From Paraspadella gotoi (lineage: Eukaryota; Chaetognatha), in NCBI GenBank assembly GCA_051294375.1, contig CM119265.1:26637331-26701330 (forward strand): 64,000 nucleotides of DNA, read 5' to 3'. A model generated the notes under the pieces. That model ran no database searches, had not been told where the DNA came from, and saw only the letters and a program-made list of their open reading frames with translations. Positions 51,907 through 64,000 of this stretch are shown piece after piece (the first letter of the stretch is position 1; each line of letters starts with the position of its first letter). Made by a program: the position numbers and the translations under genes.

Positions 51907-52952
51907 ATAAAATCTAACGAGTTCGCCCTTCCCCACTTCAGCCCTGAAACTTTTAGCCACAGAAATTGCTTTTGTCTATAATTGTCAACATGTTATGTTT
52001 ATATTAAATGATATTATATAATCCAAAACGAGCTCTCGGATCGCAGATGGCAGAAAGCAGACCGACGTTTTCCTTGGCGGTCAGTGCGGAAGAATCTAAA
52101 CAAAATTCCATTGAATAAAAATATAACTGATAAAAAAATTATTCATATCCTATATTTAAGTAAGCTTAATATGTTTTGATGCTAGTGCGGAGGTACAAAT
52201 AAGTATTCCCATCTAATATAAAGGGAGTGGTCTTTTCTACAATTTGAAACCATTCTAAATATTTTTCCAACCTTCATTGATAGGGAAGTCAGGTACTCTG
52301 GGAGTGATATAAATAAGCTGTGAGAAGGATCTTGATTAAAAAGCTTGCAGGCACTTACTATGTGCATATCTTGTAACGTAATGGGCCTCTAAACACCAAA
52401 GCTTGTCCCAAATAGTCGGGCAAGATTAGCTAATTTCACATGAAGAGATTATTTTATATTGTTGTGTACCAATATCATTTAAAACTGTTTTCCTTTAAAT
52501 CAGTTTCTTATTTCTAAAAAATTCCTCTTCACCAACTACGTCGAAGAATTCTCCAGAAATAATAAAAAACTTCGCTTGTTTCTCTCGTTATCAAATTAAG
52601 AATTCCCCGATCATTTCCCCTTTTTGCCCTGGAACCAAAAAAGGAATCTAAAGGAACCGAAATGAACCAAATGAACCCAATGGACCCTTCACCGCCTATG
52701 CTGGCGATCCGTTTTCATTCTGTTATCTGGTGGAACACTGAAGTTCTCTATAATCACCCTGAATATATTCGACTTAGGACATTCAGATGGAGTAAGATCA
52801 AACATACTCTCTCCCTCTCTCTCTCTCTCTTCTCTCTCGTCTCTGTCTCTCTCTCCTCACTTCACACTCACAGGATCCGGCTCGTTAGACTATCATCTAA
52901 ACTTCGACTAATTATGTAGTGTTCAATCCTTTCATCTCTCTCCTCTCTCTCC

Positions 52953-53027
<75 letters not shown>

Positions 53028-54253
53028 ACTTCTGCTTCGGTGAACTTCAATCACCGAGTTATGGGAGCAGTGAACGGAGAAGAAGGGTGAATGAAAGGCG
53101 TAATAGAAGGAGTAAAGAGGCAGGAGCGAGGAGGGAAGGCGAAAAAATTTAGCCAAAAATGATGTGAATTGTCTCAGTGAGGAAGTCGACGGAATCACAG
53201 GCAGAAGTTGATGATCTTAATCACCGGAAATATTACTTCGAACTGATTGAAAAATTATTGAAATATTTAACAAAGTTTCTAAAGCAAAATAGACTTTGAG
53301 TTAAATTACTCGCTAGCCGTTTCACCCCGCCCCCTTTGAAAAGATTCATTTTTAAATATGAGCGTCTCAACTGTTTGTCTGTTTCTGTATTATGTAGCAT
53401 TCTAACTTTTAAACCAGATCTGTAAACCACCGTAATTTTTAGCAAAAAAGATGTCTCATTAAGAATAAATTAGATTTGACGAAACGAATTCATTTCTTTG
53501 TTTAAATTTTAGTTTTATATTTCATAAAATGCTGAATTGGCTAAATACGTAAAAATTATCGATAGTTTGAAAGAAGGTCTACCAATTACAGCTTTTTTTT
53601 GTAATACCAGCAAACAAGATCGCGCATGGTTCGGACCCCGAGTTTAACTAATAATTCATCAAATGCGATGCGAAAAGTATTAAACTAACGATCTGCCAAC
53701 CAAATGAATCAAAATGGCGAAATGAGAAAAAAAGGCAGAACAATATAGCGATAACTGATGAGAAAATATGAGAAAAAATAAGAAAAACATGCAAAGTGAG
53801 AAAGAAATAAAAAGAACAGAAAACAATATGAAAAAAGAAAGAAAGAAATCTATAGACTTTGAAATTTGAAAAGTTTTTGAAATAAGCACATGCAAGGTAA
53901 AAAACAAGAAACACAATAAAATGTTAGAAAGTAGAAAAGAATTAAAAACAAGTATCTATAAGACTTAAATATGACATTTTATCCTCTTTAGTTAAACAAT
54001 TACATTTTAAATCAGGAAGTCATTTGTAAATATATTTAAATCAAGCGTCTCGTCAAGTATTAAGACGACCACTCAGATATTTTCTTCCATCCAATAATTT
54101 GCATGCGAAGAAAAAAAAATCCAAAATGGTTACGACCCAAAAATTTCCCGTTCAGTTATATTCATTTTTTTTCAAATAACATACAAACAGAATTTTTATT
54201 GGATAAACGTTTTCCACGGCGGCTCTCTCTCTCTCTCTCTCTCTCTCTCTTGC

Positions 54254-54296
<43 letters not shown>

Positions 54297-54930
54297 CTCT
54301 CGCTTCACGTCTCTCTCAATCCAATTTGCGTCTCCGACAAAGAAACCATGAGAAGAGCCGATCAGGATGAAAAATTAGGTGAAAAAAAAAAATTCGCCGA
54401 TCGGCTAAAAAATTGCCATGAAAACAGCATTACTTTTCTTTTTTTTTTTCTTTTTTTTTTCCTTTTTTGAATTTTTGCCAATATTCTTTCTGATAACCTA
54501 ATGTTGTGGCGTACTTTATTGGAGAGACGAGATTTTATTCATTTATGTTTAAGTTTATACTTAAAATAACTTTGTATTTAATTAAGTCTATAAAATTGGT
54601 ATTATTTTATTTCATCCAATTCAATTAACTCACTCTTCGCCTTATCGCTCACCCTACACACACATTATGAGAAAAGAGAACCCACTCGCACATATACCGA
54701 TTCCATTAAAACTTTCTCTTAAACCCTTACTCGTCCAATCAGTCCCCCCCCCTGTTGCCCTTATTCAGCAGTCAGCAACAGCTCTCAACCCCGAGTGGAA
54801 AAAACCGAAGCTAAATGGTCCACACACTTTACTAATGCGATTTAATATAACTCTTTGGCGTGACCCATTTCTATTGCGGTCAAAAGCTTCTTAGTCCAAA
54901 ACGGTCAAAGCGAACGACAAGAATGGGATA
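51420..54930 (+). repeat. Block X, copy 2
   Basis: Direct, colinear copy of 19770-23235 with single-base indels every 10-30 bases. No open frame is better preserved here than in copy 1. Confidence 0.8.
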
Positions 54931-54934
54931 AAAT

Positions 54935-55470
54935 ATATTTGAAAAAAATATAATTATGAACTATATGACGCGAGTAAAGAAGAAGAAGAGAGAAAAACGA
55001 TAGAATTAAAAGAGAGAACGAGAAGAAGAAAAGAAGAAAGAAAAGAGAACGAGAGGAGAGAGAAAAAAGAGAGAAAGAGAAGAAGAGAGAGAAGAAGGAA
55101 AAAGAGAAGAAGAAAAGAAGAGTAAGGTTTGTAAACTTAAACATAAAATATAATACAACACGAAAAAAACAAATAGATTAATATCATAAGAACTCAATTT
55201 ATTACTATATATTCGCCCCACACGAATACCATCCATCATAACCATCATCTCACTACCTACGACATATCAACTCACTAATCATAATCATACTCTACAGTAA
55301 TACATCCTAATACATTCTACACTCTATTTATCTATTACTATAATACAGCACATATAATTTTCATAATCATAAACATCACAGCAATAGTACAACACAAAGC
55401 CCAAAAGATACACTTTTATATAACAAATACATATTTAGTATGAATTCCAATACAAAAGCTCATCTTTTGC
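54935..55470. other. Unmatched stretch between block X and inverted block Y
   Basis: A purine-rich run (54970-55125) then AT-rich sequence with CATCATA words. No gene seen, and no copy found in the window. Confidence 0.5.
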
Positions 55471-55479
55471 TTCTCCCTC

Positions 55480-55482
55480 TTA

Positions 55483-55521
<39 letters not shown>

Positions 55522-57140
55522 CTTTCCAAACGTCCTCTTAGTGACATAATCACTCCTTTTATCAGTTCCCCCATTGTTATCACATCCAACGCCACACCTG
55601 CGTCTCTCTCTCCGCCTCAAGAAACGACTTACACTCCTTACCCTAATTACCTCATTGTTTTCTTTCCTTTTTCGAACCCAATAAACTTTCCCTTGTCCGT
55701 CCCTCGTTCGGGCTTCACTTTCTTCTCCTGTCACAGAATCCAATTTATGCTTCTTCATTCTCATCTTTTTATTTCTCTTTCTCTTCATCTTCTTTCTTTA
55801 TTTCTCTATACCTTTTCTATTTTATCTTCTCATTATATAAATTATGTACGCTTTAGCGACTTACTTTCCTCGTCTTTACTGTTAATTTTTATCAGCATTT
55901 AATTCTAATATATGATTTTATTTCTACCTATTTTCTATTTAAAAAAAAATTTATTAGTGTTTTCAGAGATAAAAAAGCAAGCTGTAGTATTTTTTTTCCA
56001 TAAGCATGAGCTTTAGATTACCAAAACTGAAAGAACCACCGAGATCGATTTACAAATGTACCGCCGCCAGCCATGGTCTTTTTCTTATCATTTTCTTCCC
56101 ATATATTTTTAAAAATCGTCTGTCCTTTTGTTCGAGAGAAACCGCGAGAAAGACGCTCGTGAGTGGCTTTAAATTTTCCGCTGGACAAGAGTAAACAGGG
56201 GAAGATTAATGGGATACGTGGTTGTAAAGAAAAGGAGCTGAAATACGACGCGTCGACGGCGGGCGGCGGCAGATAGCATATTGAATAGGTATGAAAACGA
56301 GCGGTTGAAGCGGCAGGCGGGGGCCGGCGGCTGGTCGGCTGGCGCGGAGCGTGTGCGGCGGCGGCCGGCGGCGGATCGCGCGGCGGCGGAGTCCCAGTGC
56401 GGTAAATCTGAGCATCAGTGAAACATTAATAATAAAGGATCCTCCTAACCACTAAATGAACTACGAGGTCAGCGGCGGCGGCAGGCAGCGGCCAGACAGG
56501 CAGGCAGCCCGCGGCGGCCAGGTAGCCGGCGCCAAACGCGTCGCGGCTTTCTGTTTCTCTCCAAAACGATAATAGATTGCTCTTTTGTTGTGCCGCGATT
56601 AACCTTTTGTTCCTCGTTGAGAGTTAATAGAGAGACGCCAAACGCGAAAGATTAAACGACGACTTTGAGAAATTGTCGTTATGCGTTTTGGGGAGGAGAG
56701 AGAGAGAGAGACCTACTACTCTGACAACGGAAGCAGACAAATTTAAAGCCTCTCTCTCTCTTCTCTCTCTGCTCCTCTCTCTCTCTGCTCTCTCCTCTCT
56801 CTCTCTCTCTCCTCTGTCTCTTCTCTCTCTGCTCTCTCTCTTCCTCTCTGTATCTTCATGAAAACGTAGATTTACGACTGTTGGTCTTTTAATTTCCATT
56901 ACTGTCTCTTCTCGATTCTTTCTAACCTCGTCTCTTCTAACTCTCTCGCTGTTTCTTTTCTTGTCTTCTTCTCTTTTTTTTCCTTATTTTTTTTTTCACT
57001 GGAGGATTTTAAACTTCATCTCTCATCGTCGTTTTCATCTTTATCGTCCTATCGTCAGGCGTTGTCGTTACCACCATCATCATGATTCATCATCATCATC
57101 ATTTATCATTCATCATCATCATCATCATTATCATACATCA
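55480..57140 (-). repeat. Inverted copy of 35200-37150, with CpG module copy 4
   Basis: The CpG module lies at 56210-56745 on the minus strand (start GAGAGAGACCTACTACTCTG read inward). Order and orientation match the reference arm reversed. Confidence 0.75.
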
Positions 57141-57408
57141 TCATCTTCTTTTATGTCACGTTATTGCAGTCAATTCTAAGCGCTTTGTCATATCTAGTGG
57201 AGATATTGCATTAAGTTTTTGTTATTTTTACCTTATCATTGATATATACTTACTAGTATATAACATCAAAAGTATGTCTTAAAAACAATTAAAATAACAA
57301 AAAAAAATCGTAAAAGAAAGAAAAAAATAAATAATTTCCAAAAAAGAAAATCGTTGAGAGATGAGAAGTCACAACCATCCGCCCATACACGTAGTGGCCA
57401 TTTTTGAC

Positions 57409-57463
57409 CACGTGACCTTTGATCCAACGAGACCGTAACCCACGTGACCTTTCCGATCACGTG
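57409..57463. promoter_or_regulatory. CACGTG cluster, copy 3
   Basis: CACGTG at 57409, 57441 and 57458, all followed by ACC. Same arrangement as at 44960-45016. Confidence 0.5.
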
Positions 57464-57588
57464 ACCTTTACATCGCGTCATCTTTTCGCTCTTGATTTAC
57501 GAGGAGACATAAATTTTCGGCAAATTCCGAATAGAGAATCAAAGTAAAGCGTAGTTGAATATTTCTTTGTCTCGGTCGTGATGTACGA

Positions 57589-57589
<1 letters not shown>

Positions 57590-57668
<79 letters not shown>
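57590..57668. repeat. (ATC)n array
   Basis: ATC repeat interrupted once. Also (TCA)n at 57080-57140. Confidence 0.95.
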
Positions 57669-58298
57669 TAAACTTCTTGTATATTGAAAACCGGATTTTT
57701 CATGCTTTCAATAATAGTAGTTTGGCAAATAATGAAAATTTTTTTTTCGTTTCTACCTGTATATTATACAGGTAAAAAATCAAAAAAGAGTGTACAAACC
57801 TGTATACTTTAATTGTAGTTACTTCTAATACATCTCTATAAAAATATATTATTTCTTAAATAGTTCATAAAACAAATGACGATTGATCAAAAACCAAAAC
57901 GAATCCAATTTTCGATCGTCGTCGTCGTCGTCCGCTCGTCTTTTCCAGATCCCTGAGTGGAAAGTCGCATCATTTCCATGTTTGTATCTGTTGTTGTTTC
58001 ATCTGTTGTTGTTGATTCTCCATCCCCCTCCGAATAACCACACACACAAAAATTCCCCGGTTCCAATCGCCATGGAGAGACAACCACCTTAATCCACCCA
58101 CCACTTAACCCACATCCACCTTACCCCACCAACCCCCCTCCTCCCCTTGGGTCGATCAGTTGCCTTTTGGTGCGCCTTTCATTCTCTTTGAAATCGAACC
58201 TTTGATGAGTTGTTATTGTTTGTGCTTAGCTTTAGATTGCGCGCCGACCGGGTCGCTGTCCACATAATTCAGTATTACATGTATCGCGCGAACTCTCT

Positions 58299-58340
<42 letters not shown>

Positions 58341-58651
58341 ATCTCTCCTCTCTCTCTTCGCTCTTATTATCATTTCGTTTTAATCATGTTAACTATGGCT
58401 CCGCTCAAGTATCTTCTAAAAGATGCTATATACATAAGGTAAGCATTACCATAATTTAAATTTCTTATGTGTAGGATGATTGCACTTATTACCCTACTGT
58501 GAATGAGCGGCGAGTTCATCTTTCATATTTCGTTATTTAACATAATTTTAATATAAGTGAAATTGTTTGCTATTAACAGTCTTAATTGTGGTTTACTCAT
58601 ATAAACGTCTTAAAAAAAACCCCATATTCATTTCCGCTCTCTCTCTCTCTT

Positions 58652-58688
<37 letters not shown>

Positions 58689-58859
58689 GCTCCTCTAAAT
58701 CTCCTTTTGCCTAACCCGATTGCTTACTTTTCCAGCGTTCAAAGGCTTTTTATCCGCGCCTCATATAAACTTTCCTGCATCTGCTCAGAAATTCATGCTG
58801 AATCGGACCGAATTTTCCTTTTATTTTGACTTTATTACGTTTTTTCGGGCAATCATCTC

Positions 58860-58920
58860 TGGAAACGAGAGAGAGAGAGAGAGAGACAGAGCAGAGAGAG
58901 AGAGAGAGAGAGAAGAGGAG

Positions 58921-58967
<47 letters not shown>
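58860..58967. repeat. (GA)n microsatellite
   Basis: GA run with AC and AG interruptions. Confidence 0.94.
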
Positions 58968-59465
58968 AAAGTCGGCACTTACCTGACGATTCTCTCTCCT
59001 CCTTATTGTTTGTTGCCAGCGGATGAGCGAAATGAATATTGCTTACCCCGACTACCTCTCTTTTTTTTTGAGCTTACCTCCGAAAGTTCTTCTCTCTCTC
59101 TCTATCTGCTCTCTCTCGCTCTCTCTCTCTCGCTCTCCGCCGTAGACTGTCAAGACATGAATATTAGTTGCTTTGGACGATGGCAGAAAAATTTTTGAAA
59201 GGGAAGGTTAGCGGGTCTGAGAAGGCAAGGTTAAAGGGGGAAAGGACATGGTAGAGAGATGACATGGCAAAGAGAGGAGGACTAGGTAAAGTGAAGATAA
59301 AAACTTTTTTAACTTCATTATCACTCATAATCGTTATTATTGTAGCAGAGTAACTTGAGATTAAGTTCTTCAATCTCATTTACATATTGCAGCTGTTATA
59401 GCATTTCTCATATTTTTGATACGGTTTTCATAAATGTCTTATTTTTACTATTTAGCGTCAATATC

Positions 59466-59522
59466 TCATCATCATCATTCATCATCATCATCTCGTCATC
59501 ATCATCATCATCGTCATCATAT

Positions 59523-59555
<33 letters not shown>

Positions 59556-59560
59556 GTCAT
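59466..59560. repeat. Interrupted (ATC)n array
   Basis: Three ATC blocks separated by short interruptions, where the copy at 48880 has one clean block. Confidence 0.93.
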
Positions 59561-59629
59561 CCCCCCTTTGCTCAACTGTAATCAGTCTCCGCTTTTAAGT
59601 CATATCTCGTTTCTCCTCCGTGTTTTAGC

Positions 59630-60410
59630 TTCTCCTCTTCCTTCTCTTCTCCCTTCCTCCACTTTTTCCTTCTCTCCCTTCTCCTTCTTCCTCCTCTTCC
59701 TCCTCCTTTCCTCCACTTTCCTTCTCTTTCCTCCTTTTTCCCATTCTTCTCTTTTCCCCTTTCCCCCTCCGCTTTCACCTCCTCCTTATTCCTTCCTTCC
59801 TATTTTCCTCCGCCTCTTCCACCTCCTTCCTCCACTTTCCTTCCTCTTCCTCCCTTTTCTCCCCTCTACCCCCTACTCTTCCTCTCCTTTCCTCTACTTT
59901 CCTCCTCTTTTCCTCCTGCTTTCTCCACTTTTCTCCTCTTCTTCCTCATCCTTTCCCCCAATATCCTCCTTCTCCTCCTTTTCCTCTCTCCTACTCCCGT
60001 TCCTTTCTCCACTTTCTCTCTCTCTTTCCTTTACTTCACTTCCTCTTCTCTCCTCCTCCTTTCTCCACTTTTCCTCTCTTCTCCTCCTTTTCTAGACTTT
60101 CCTCCTCCTCTTCCCTCTCCTTCCTCCTCTTCCTTCTCTTTTCCTCCACTTTCCTTCTCTTCCTCTCCTTTCCTCCAATTTCCTCCTCCACTTTAACCTA
60201 CTCCTTTCCTCCACTTTCTCTCCTCTTACTTCTCCTTTCCTCACTTTCTCCTCCTTTTCCTCATTTCTCCACGTTTCCTCCTCCTCTCCTCCTCATTTCC
60301 TCCACTTTCCTCCTCCTTTCCTCCCTTTCCTCCTCCTCTTCTCCTACTTTCTTCCACTTCCTCCTCCCTTCCTCCTCCATCTCTCTTTCCTCCACTTTCC
60401 CACTTACGCT
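59630..60410. repeat. Polypyrimidine tract, second inverted copy
   Basis: Matches 49000-49745; the 246-residue plus frame across it is low-complexity. Confidence 0.92.
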
Positions 60411-61182
60411 CTCACTTTCGTGCCGTCGCCCTTCCCCCCAAAACTCGCCGCCGGCTTTTCTCCTCCCTGGCTAAGACCGTTATGTTCGGCGCGGTTTTCG
60501 ACAAACAGCCTCCAGGGGGGAGTTGGACTAGGCGTATAAAGTTACATACGAAAATTCTAAAGTCATTATAAAACAACATATCCATCAGCATGGAACATTT
60601 AATTGTAAAAAAAATTAATATTTTTTTTTTAATTTCGCATCGTAGGCTATATTATATATAGTAATATCTTATAAAATCGAAAATTTCAAAATAGCTTTCT
60701 TAATTTATTGCAGATTTGAATTCCTCGTCAAAAAGTTGGATAAGAAAATATACATTTTAAAAATCTTTCATTAAATTGTTGAAATTAAAAAAACTATATT
60801 AATATATAAAAAAGTTAATTTTCAGCTAAAATAGTGTTTTTTTTTATTTTGACCACAATGAAGAATCTTTCAAAAGAGTTAATTTCTTTTTATCAACTTT
60901 TATGACGAATCCAATCTGCAAAAAAATCTTTAAAAAAACTGTTTTGAAATTTAAACATTATTGGTTTAGTACTAGATAAATATACCTACTCGTAAATTGT
61001 AAAATTTATTATAAATTTTTTTATTACATAAATGTTCATTATATAATATTGTTCGTTCCTTACTTTTAGAATTTTAATTAAAGTAAATTTAGAAATTTTA
61101 CTACGCCTTATGGGACAGGGGGTTAGGCAAGAGGAGGAGAAGAGAGAGAGACGAGAGAGAAGAGAGAGAAGAGAGAGAGAGA

Positions 61183-61220
<38 letters not shown>

Positions 61221-61959
61221 ATTAAAGGGAAAAGGGACGAAGAGAGAGAGAGAGGAGGAGGGATAAAGATGTAAAATTGTGGACATATCTAAAAACGAGA
61301 AAATAAAGAGGAAAAGAGAGAAAAGAAAGAGAAAAAAATAATATCTGCCCATTTGTTTTTTCCATTTAGATTTCCCTTTGCCACTTATAATTTGCCATTT
61401 TCCAATTGGCTATTTACCATTTCCATCCTCCATTTGTTTTTGCAGTTTGCCATCAACCATTTGCCATTTGCCAGCGTGGGCACGGTTTTGATTTTCAATC
61501 GACGTCGCGTCATCTATCCAGACGCTTTCCTCCCCACACGCCCTCCACGCCGCCGCTCTGTTTCTTCACCCTCCCATCTCTGTGCCAGAGTTCGTTCTTC
61601 GCACTTACCCGAGTTTTATTCTCCGTCCATGGCCGCCCCACATCGCTTACTTACCCTCTTCTCTCGTCCTCTATCTGTCTCAGTCCAGCTGTCGGCGAAC
61701 TTTACCTCGTCATTAGGCTGAGGTATCCGAGCCTGTCACGACAAAGGAATCTCTTGTTTGTTTTGATTCCATTTGTTCATGATTATTTGGGAACTGACCC
61801 TGACTTACCTTCGACGCTCTCATCCTCCTCTTCCCTCCTCCTCCTCCTCTCTTTATATTCCTCTTTCTCATATCTCGTGTTAGCGAGTTTGTTTTTGTTT
61901 AAAGATGAGAATAAGAATGAGAATGAGAGACTGAGAATGAGAGACTGAGAATGAGAGAA

Positions 61960-61984
61960 NNNNNNNNNNNNNNNNNNNNNNNNN
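61960..61984. other. Assembly gap, 25 N
   Basis: Exactly 25 N inside the GAGAATGA repeat. Confidence 1.
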
Positions 61985-62332
61985 TGAGAGAATGAGATTC
62001 AGAGAGTAAAAATAAGAGAATGAGGGAGTGAGAATGAAAGAATGAGCAAATTATAAAAAGCGAAAATGTGAAAATGACAAAATGAGAGAACGAGAGAACG
62101 AGAATTATAATTAGTTTTTTTTATTGAATTTAAGTCATATTAAAGTCATAAGAGGCAAGATACAAAAGCAACATCAAATAAAAATATGTTCGTAGACATA
62201 TTTAATATACCGTAAAGTTTAAATCGAATATAATAAAGATTTGGTCGGCTCTTTGTATAAGCAAAGTTCGTTATTACACTTTCTCACAATGAATTATGTT
62301 GACAAAATCCAGACTCTGGCTCTACTTTGATT

Positions 62333-62590
62333 NNNNNNNNNNNNNNNNNNNNNNNNNNNNNNNNNNNNNNNNNNNNNNNNNNNNNNNNNNNNNNNNNNNN
62401 NNNNNNNNNNNNNNNNNNNNNNNNNNNNNNNNNNNNNNNNNNNNNNNNNNNNNNNNNNNNNNNNNNNNNNNNNNNNNNNNNNNNNNNNNNNNNNNNNNNN
62501 NNNNNNNNNNNNNNNNNNNNNNNNNNNNNNNNNNNNNNNNNNNNNNNNNNNNNNNNNNNNNNNNNNNNNNNNNNNNNNNNNNNNNNNNNN
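62333..62590. other. Assembly gap, 258 N
   Basis: The corresponding reference interval (about 28530-29265) is about 730 bases, so the gap size is either an underestimate or the copy is shorter. Confidence 1.
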
Positions 62591-63681
62591 AAAGAAAGAA
62601 AATTCAAAATGTCACTTTATTTTTTCAGTTTTTATCGTTTTTAAATTATCTGAAAAATGATTTAATATTTGGAATAAATCGATTGAAAGAAATTCTCAAA
62701 AGTCGCGAAAGATAGCGATGACAGAGAGAGAGAGACAGAGAGAGCGAGAGAGAGAGCGAGAGAGAGAGAGAGCAATTCCATCGCAGTTTTTCGATGCATA
62801 TTGATTTTTTTTTCAAAATAAAAAAATATTGAAGAATTTATTTTGTTGTCAGTGAAAAATAGTTTCTTTCCGAATAGAAAATGACGAATGGAAATTCAAT
62901 GTAAATTCAATTTTTGAATCCGCAAATGGACGAAGAAATCCATAAGTAACTTTAAGGGGACCTCGACCTCAGAATAGATATCGTTTCTTTTTCACATCAA
63001 AGTAATAAGATTTCATTGGTTTCAATCTCAAATGCTTTAAAAGTATTGGTTATAAAAAAAAGCTTAATTAAGAGTCACCATAACTTACTCAAGAGTAGTT
63101 TTTTAAAAGAATCATATGTAACAGCCCAATCAAACAATAACTGGTGATAAGATATTCGATTATTTTCTTCTTTTCTTTCGTTATGAACCATCTTACCATC
63201 TCAATTTTCTTTCCTCTTTTCTACCTTCCTCTTCGCCCTCTTATTCCCTTAATCCTTTCTCCTCTCCTCATTCCATTTCTCTTTACCATTGTCTCTCTCT
63301 TTCTACCTTCCCCTCTCTCAAATCTTTTATCTCTTTCTAATTTCTTCCTACCTTCCCCTCCCTCAATTCTTTTATCTCTTTCTAATATCTTCCTACCTTC
63401 CCCTCACTTAATTCTTTTGTCTCTTTCTAATATCTTCCTAGCTTCCACTCTATTTCTGTCTCCTATCTTTTCTTCATACCATCCCCCTCTCTATTCCCTT
63501 TACTCCCCTCTTCCTACCTTCCCCTCTCTTTATTCCCTTATCCCTTACTCCCTTCTTCATACCTTCCCCTTCTTTCTATTCCCTTAATCCTCTCAACTCT
63601 CGCTTTTTCCCATCACTTCCTATCATCGGAAACCGAGTTGATTCTTAATTGAGAATTTGCCACCATTTTCCCCATAATCCG

Positions 63682-63893
63682 NNNNNNNNNNNNNNNNNNN
63701 NNNNNNNNNNNNNNNNNNNNNNNNNNNNNNNNNNNNNNNNNNNNNNNNNNNNNNNNNNNNNNNNNNNNNNNNNNNNNNNNNNNNNNNNNNNNNNNNNNNN
63801 NNNNNNNNNNNNNNNNNNNNNNNNNNNNNNNNNNNNNNNNNNNNNNNNNNNNNNNNNNNNNNNNNNNNNNNNNNNNNNNNNNNNNNNNNNNNN
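63682..63893. other. Assembly gap, 212 N
   Basis: The corresponding reference interval (about 27310-27470) includes a CT-rich tract, a likely cause of the gap. Confidence 1.
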
Positions 63894-64000
63894 AAAAAAG
63901 GGTAATCCGTTATGAAGCAAAGCAAAGTGAATAATTTGTTTTTCATCCGCTTTTCAATGGAGACGAAAGATGGCGTTGGGGGGGAGGAGGAGGAGGAGGA

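Larger units (their letters stand above)
57140..61959 (-). repeat. Inverted copy of 35150-29700
   Basis: Contains inverted counterparts of the CACGTG cluster (57409), the (GTC)n array (57918), the polypurine tract (59630-60410) and the TGCCATTT cluster (61345-61475). Confidence 0.75.
61985..64000 (-). repeat. Inverted copy of 27190-29720
   Basis: Matches the reference arm in reverse on both sides of the two large gaps, and continues past the window end. Confidence 0.75.

Noticed and set aside
59355-60095. 246-residue plus-strand frame
   Set aside because: (ATC)n followed by polypyrimidine tract, identical in nature to the 196-residue frame at 48851.

Overview
This is eukaryotic nuclear DNA, probably from an animal or close relative. 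I cannot name the species. Evidence for this: GT-AG introns (and one apparent GC-AG intron) inside a transporter gene, a start codon in a strong Kozak context, animal-type transcription-factor motifs (palindromic CCATGG X-boxes, clustered CRE and CACGTG sites, octamer ATTTGCAT), degenerate TTAGGG-like tracts, and a very high load of (GA)n/(CT)n and GAC/GTC simple repeats. Protein-coding content is sparse. Most long open frames are low-complexity: polypyrimidine strands lack stop codons, so long Leu/Ser/Phe/Pro frames appear that are not genes.

The best gene is a major facilitator superfamily (MFS) transporter on the minus strand (9662 to 5064, five recognisable exons). Its exons line up with the family in order: TM1, the WGRLSDR motif A, a TM6-like segment ending in an acidic loop, TM7-TM10, then TM11-TM12 and the stop. 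Exon 2 can only be read by changing frame several times, so the gene is either decayed or carries uncorrected indel errors. A second GC-rich minus-strand segment (24103 to 23304) looks like the C-terminal part of another MFS transporter, closest to the SLC22/organic-cation type. Smaller candidates are a signal-peptide exon at 15331, a 48-residue hydrophobic C-terminus at 15164-15018, and an acidic exon plus a 28-nt microexon repeated in copies near 29.8, 51.1 and 61.8 kb.

Layout: 1-19.7 kb is mostly single-copy and holds the MFS gene, promoter-like clusters and simple repeats. 19.77-23.23 kb (block X) recurs in direct orientation at 51.42-54.93 kb, and its end recurs inverted at 44.10-44.65 kb. 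27.19-38.41 kb (block Y) recurs inverted at 55.48-64.0 kb, and pieces recur inverted at 44.66-51.40 kb and direct at 42.59-44.09 kb. 38.41-41.15 kb is single-copy and holds a hammerhead-like motif. 41.17-42.59 kb is a tandem satellite of about 76 bp per unit. Five N gaps lie in the second half, three of them exactly 25 N.

Copies in the second half differ from the first-half copies mainly by single-base insertions and deletions, yet two 1.38-kb stretches keep a constant 10,654-bp offset. This points to a mosaic of polished and unpolished long-read sequence. The apparent large palindrome and nested duplications should be treated as possible assembly artefacts until read-level evidence is seen. 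Coordinates of duplicated blocks are approximate (tens of bases), because they were matched by eye.
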